64,000 nucleotides of DNA from Embleya hyalina (GTDB lineage Bacteria > Actinomycetota > Actinomycetes > Streptomycetales > Streptomycetaceae): NCBI RefSeq assembly GCF_003967355.1, contig NZ_BIFH01000037.1, positions 88,277 to 152,276 on the forward strand, given 5' to 3'. Positions within the stretch are counted from its first letter, which is position 1, and the number at the start of each line of letters is the position of its first letter. Of the stretch, positions 61,605 through 64,000 are shown piece after piece. The notes beneath the pieces are model-generated. The model ran no database searches. It was given only the letters and a program-made list of their open reading frames with translations, and had not been told where the DNA came from. The position numbers and the translations under genes are program-made.

Positions 61605-63863
61605 TCAGCCGACGGGGGCGGCCACGCGGGCGGCGAGTTCCGCGAGTCGGTCGTGGGGGATGATGCCGCCGGCGAAGTCGGCGATCACCTCCAGCGGGAC
61701 GCCCTGCGCCGCGCGCAGCAACATCGGGTCGTCCGCCAGGCGCGAGGCGATCGCGTGCTCGGTCGCGGCCAGGCATTCCAGGAGCAGCGGTCCGCCGACG
61801 GGGTGGGCCAGCCATTCGCCGAGCGTGCTGCGCTGGTCCAGGCCGGTGCGCGAGGAGTCCTCGACGTCGACCTCGACGGACAGGCGCACGTCCCGCGAGG
61901 ACGCCGCGGCCTCGATCCGGTAGGTGCCGCCCTCCACCCGCCAACCGTCCTCGCGCACGCTGTAGTAGGCGAGGTCGGCCCGGGCGAACGACACCACCAC
62001 CTCGCGGCTCTCGCCCGCCTCCAGCCGCACCGACGCGAAGCCGCGCAACTCGCGCACCGGCCGCTCCACCCGGGACTCGGCCGGCGCGGCCGAGTAGATC
62101 TGTACGACCTCGCGCCCGGCCCGGTCGCCGATGTTGGTCACGGTGACCCGGACCGTGAACCCGGCACCCTCGTCGGTGCTCTCCACACGCAGGTCGCCGT
62201 AGTCGAACGTGGTGTAGGACAGGCCGTGCCCGAACGGGAAGGCGACCTCGCGGCGGGCGGCGTCGTAGCCCCGGTAGCCGACGAAGACGCCCTCGGCGTA
62301 GCGCACATGGCCCTCGGAGCCGGGGAAGGACAGGAAGCTCGGCGCGTCCTCCAGACGCAGCGGCACGGTCTCGGCGAGCTTGCCGGAGGGGTTGACCGCG
62401 CCGAACAGCACCCGGGCGAGGGCGCCGCCGCCGGCCTGCCCGAGCAGGAAACCCTCGACCAGCGCGGGCACCCGGTCGTGCCAGGGGGCGGTGCGCACCA
62501 CGCCGCCGTTGGACAGCACCACCACCACCCGCGGATTGACCGTCGAAACCCGGTCCAGCAGCGCGAGTTGGTCTGCGGGCAGGTCGATGTGCGCGCGGTC
62601 GAAGCCCTCCGACTCGTCCTGGCGGGCCAGGCCGAGGAAGAGTACGACGGTGTCGCTCGCGGCGGCCACGCGCACCGCCTCGTCGGCCAACACGGCCGGA
62701 TCGGCGTCGGGTTCGGGACCGTCCGGCAGCGGATAGCCGGCGGCGAACTCGACCCGGGCGCCGTCGGCCAGCGCGCGCAGCCGGTCCAGTGGTACGTCCA
62801 CCCGGGTCGGCGTCACCTGGGAGCTGCCGCCGCCCTGGAAGCGCGGCGTGCGGGCCAGTTCGCCGAGCACCGCGATGCGCCCGGCGGTCGGATCCAGGGG
62901 CAGCAGCCGGTCGTCGTTGCGCAGCAACACCACGCAGTTGTCGGCGGCTTCGCCGGCGAGGCGGTGGTGGTCGTCGTAGGGCGCGGTCGAGCCGTCGCCG
63001 GCCGGCCGGGCACCCCGGTGGGCGAAGCGGATCAGCCGGGCGACCGAGCGATCCAGTACGGCCTCGTCCAACTCGCCGGATTCGACGGCGGCGACCACCT
63101 CGCGGTCGGTGCGGCCGCCGGTCGGGGGCATCTCCAGGTCGAGGCCGGCGCGCAGCGCGGCGACCCGGTCGCGGACCGCTCCCCAGTCGGACATCACCAG
63201 GCCCTCGTAGCCCCATTCGGCGCGCAGGATGTCGGTGAGCAGCCGGGTGTTCTCGGACAGGGTCACGCCGTTGACGCCGTTGTACGCGCACATCACCGCC
63301 CACGGATCGTCGTCGCGGACGATGCGTTCGAAGGCGCGCAGGTAGATCTCGCGCAGCGGGCGCTCGTCGATGTCCGCGCTGACCCGCATACGTTCGGTTT
63401 CCTGGTTGTTGGCCGCGTAGTGCTTCAGGGTGGCCCCGACGCCGGCGTCCTGGAGGCCGCGCACCATCGCGCCGCCGAGCGCGGCGGAGTGGGTGGGGTC
63501 CTCGGAGAAGTACTCGAAGTTGCGTCCGCACAACGGCGATCGTTTGATGTTGATGCCGGGTCCCAGGAGAACACCGATGCCGTGCGCGGCGGCCTCGACG
63601 GCGATCGCGCCGGCGACGCGGTGGGCGAGTTCGACGTCCCAGCTGCTGCCCAGGGCGACGGCGGGCGGAAAGCACGTCGCGGGGGCGGCAGGGCGCAGGT
63701 CGAGCTGGCCGTTCTGCGGGTCCTCGCTCTGGAGCCGCAGTCCGTGCGGGCCGTCGGACATGGTGACCGACGGGATGCCGGCCGCGTCGAGCCCCTTGGT
63801 GGTCATCTGTCCCGCACCGCTGGTCAGCGCGGCCTTGTCGGCGAGGGTGAGGTCGTGCTCCAC
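61605..63863 (-). CDS. GH3-family beta-glucosidase
   Basis: A 752-residue glycoside hydrolase family 3 enzyme. The N-terminal barrel holds KHYAANNQETERM and the nucleophile Asp in GLVMSDWGAVRD. The alpha/beta sandwich has VVVLSNGGVV, and the fibronectin-III-like C-terminal domain follows (VTVTNIGDRAGREVVQIY). There is no signal peptide, so it works in the cytosol on imported beta-glucosides. The start is GTG with GGAG upstream. A palindrome lies just before it. Confidence 0.92.
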   Translation of the reverse strand: MEHDLTLADKAALTSGAGQMTTKGLDAAGIPSVTMSDGPHGLRLQSEDPQNGQLDLRPAAPATCFPPAVALGSSWDVELAHRVAGAIAVEAAAHGIGVLLGPGINIKRSPLCGRNFEYFSEDPTHSAALGGAMVRGLQDAGVGATLKHYAANNQETERMRVSADIDERPLREIYLRAFERIVRDDDPWAVMCAYNGVNGVTLSENTRLLTDILRAEWGYEGLVMSDWGAVRDRVAALRAGLDLEMPPTGGRTDREVVAAVESGELDEAVLDRSVARLIRFAHRGARPAGDGSTAPYDDHHRLAGEAADNCVVLLRNDDRLLPLDPTAGRIAVLGELARTPRFQGGGSSQVTPTRVDVPLDRLRALADGARVEFAAGYPLPDGPEPDADPAVLADEAVRVAAASDTVVLFLGLARQDESEGFDRAHIDLPADQLALLDRVSTVNPRVVVVLSNGGVVRTAPWHDRVPALVEGFLLGQAGGGALARVLFGAVNPSGKLAETVPLRLEDAPSFLSFPGSEGHVRYAEGVFVGYRGYDAARREVAFPFGHGLSYTTFDYGDLRVESTDEGAGFTVRVTVTNIGDRAGREVVQIYSAAPAESRVERPVRELRGFASVRLEAGESREVVVSFARADLAYYSVREDGWRVEGGTYRIEAAASSRDVRLSVEVDVEDSSRTGLDQRSTLGEWLAHPVGGPLLLECLAATEHAIASRLADDPMLLRAAQGVPLEVIADFAGGIIPHDRLAELAARVAAPVG

Positions 63864-63923
63864 CTGGCGACTCCGATCGATGGCTCCGTGGGTGGGCCGG
63901 GGAGGGCACCACCCGGTTCGAAA

Positions 63924-63949
63924 ACCATAAGGTGATCGGTTTTTATGGT
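63924..63949. promoter_or_regulatory. Palindrome in the glucosidase promoter
   Basis: ACCATAA at 63924-63930 and TTATGGT at 63943-63949, with a 12-base centre, about 60 bases upstream of the GH3 start. It is A/T-rich in a G/C-rich setting, as expected for a promoter overlapped by a repressor site. Confidence 0.55.
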
Positions 63950-64000
63950 CAAGGGTGCCCGACGACCTCCGGCGCGCCGTCGAATGGGCGTTCGGCGCGG

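Noticed and set aside
1-64000. CRISPR arrays, rRNA, tRNA, insertion sequences, prophage genes
   Set aside because: None found on reading both strands; repeats present are short hairpins, operators or WD40-coding repeats.

Overview
The window is very GC-rich DNA with third-position G/C bias, GTG starts and many start/stop overlaps. It carries DUF397/XRE remnants, a LanKC-type kinase remnant, an ECF41 sigma factor, a MEDS/HATPase anti-sigma protein, BlaI/M56 and a caspase-STAND-WD40 protein. This points to a filamentous actinomycete of the Streptomycetales; the species cannot be told from the sequence. I found no rRNA, tRNA, CRISPR array, transposase or integrase.

Layout. 0-8.4 kb: end of an MFS exporter, SGNH hydrolase, alpha/beta hydrolase with a C39-like protein, several hypotheticals, a decayed XRE/DUF397 pair and a frameshifted LanKC-type kinase with no cyclase. 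8.4-30.2 kb: one 16-gene minus-strand biosynthetic operon. 30.2-31.1 kb: a long, relatively AT-rich leader region and a 51-residue membrane peptide. 31.4-36.8 kb: two-component system, MMPL exporter and a hypothetical. 36.8-45.4 kb: ECF41 sigma factor/AhpD pair with a recognisable promoter, hydrolase, HtrA-type protease, lipoprotein, FAD oxidase, anti-sigma-type protein and DsbA-like protein. 45.4-49.4 kb: MFS pump, its TetR regulator with three matching operators, and an acyl-CoA ligase. 49.5-55.8 kb: caspase-STAND-WD40 protein, BlaI/M56 pair and small regulators. 55.9-64 kb: polysaccharide genes (UDP-GlcNAc 2-epimerase, GT2, GT87), lipoprotein, TetR and a GH3 glucosidase.

The core of interest is the operon at 8429-30158. 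Its first three genes are a lysine N6-hydroxylase, a DAO-like FAD oxidase and a cupin-MetRS-like protein. This is the known hydrazine-forming set that joins N6-hydroxylysine to glycine and releases hydrazinoacetate (HAA). Here the hydrazine synthetase carries an extra C-terminal carrier-protein domain. The next gene, overlapping it by 4 bp, is an NRPS with a TubC-type docking domain, a Cy-type cyclization domain, an adenylation domain whose ten-residue code I read as D-L-Y-N-M-S-L-I-W-K (cysteine), and a carrier. Further along are a ligase/ACP/GNAT cassette like the one that handles HAA in triacsin biosynthesis, a C45 (Ntn) hydrolase, a thioesterase, a PEP-mutase-like enzyme, a KAS III-like acyltransferase, a two-part haem-oxygenase-like di-iron protein, fungal-type LYS1 and LYS9 homologues, an ATP-grasp ligase and an MFS exporter.

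My working model (inference) has three parts. Lysine acts as a nitrogen carrier for N-N bond formation. The spent aminoadipate semialdehyde is rebuilt to lysine by the LYS9/LYS1 pair. The hydrazino (or oxidised diazo/hydrazono) acyl unit is passed to a cysteine-loading Cy module, giving a thiazoline-linked N-N compound. I know of no described product with this combination, but could not search for one.
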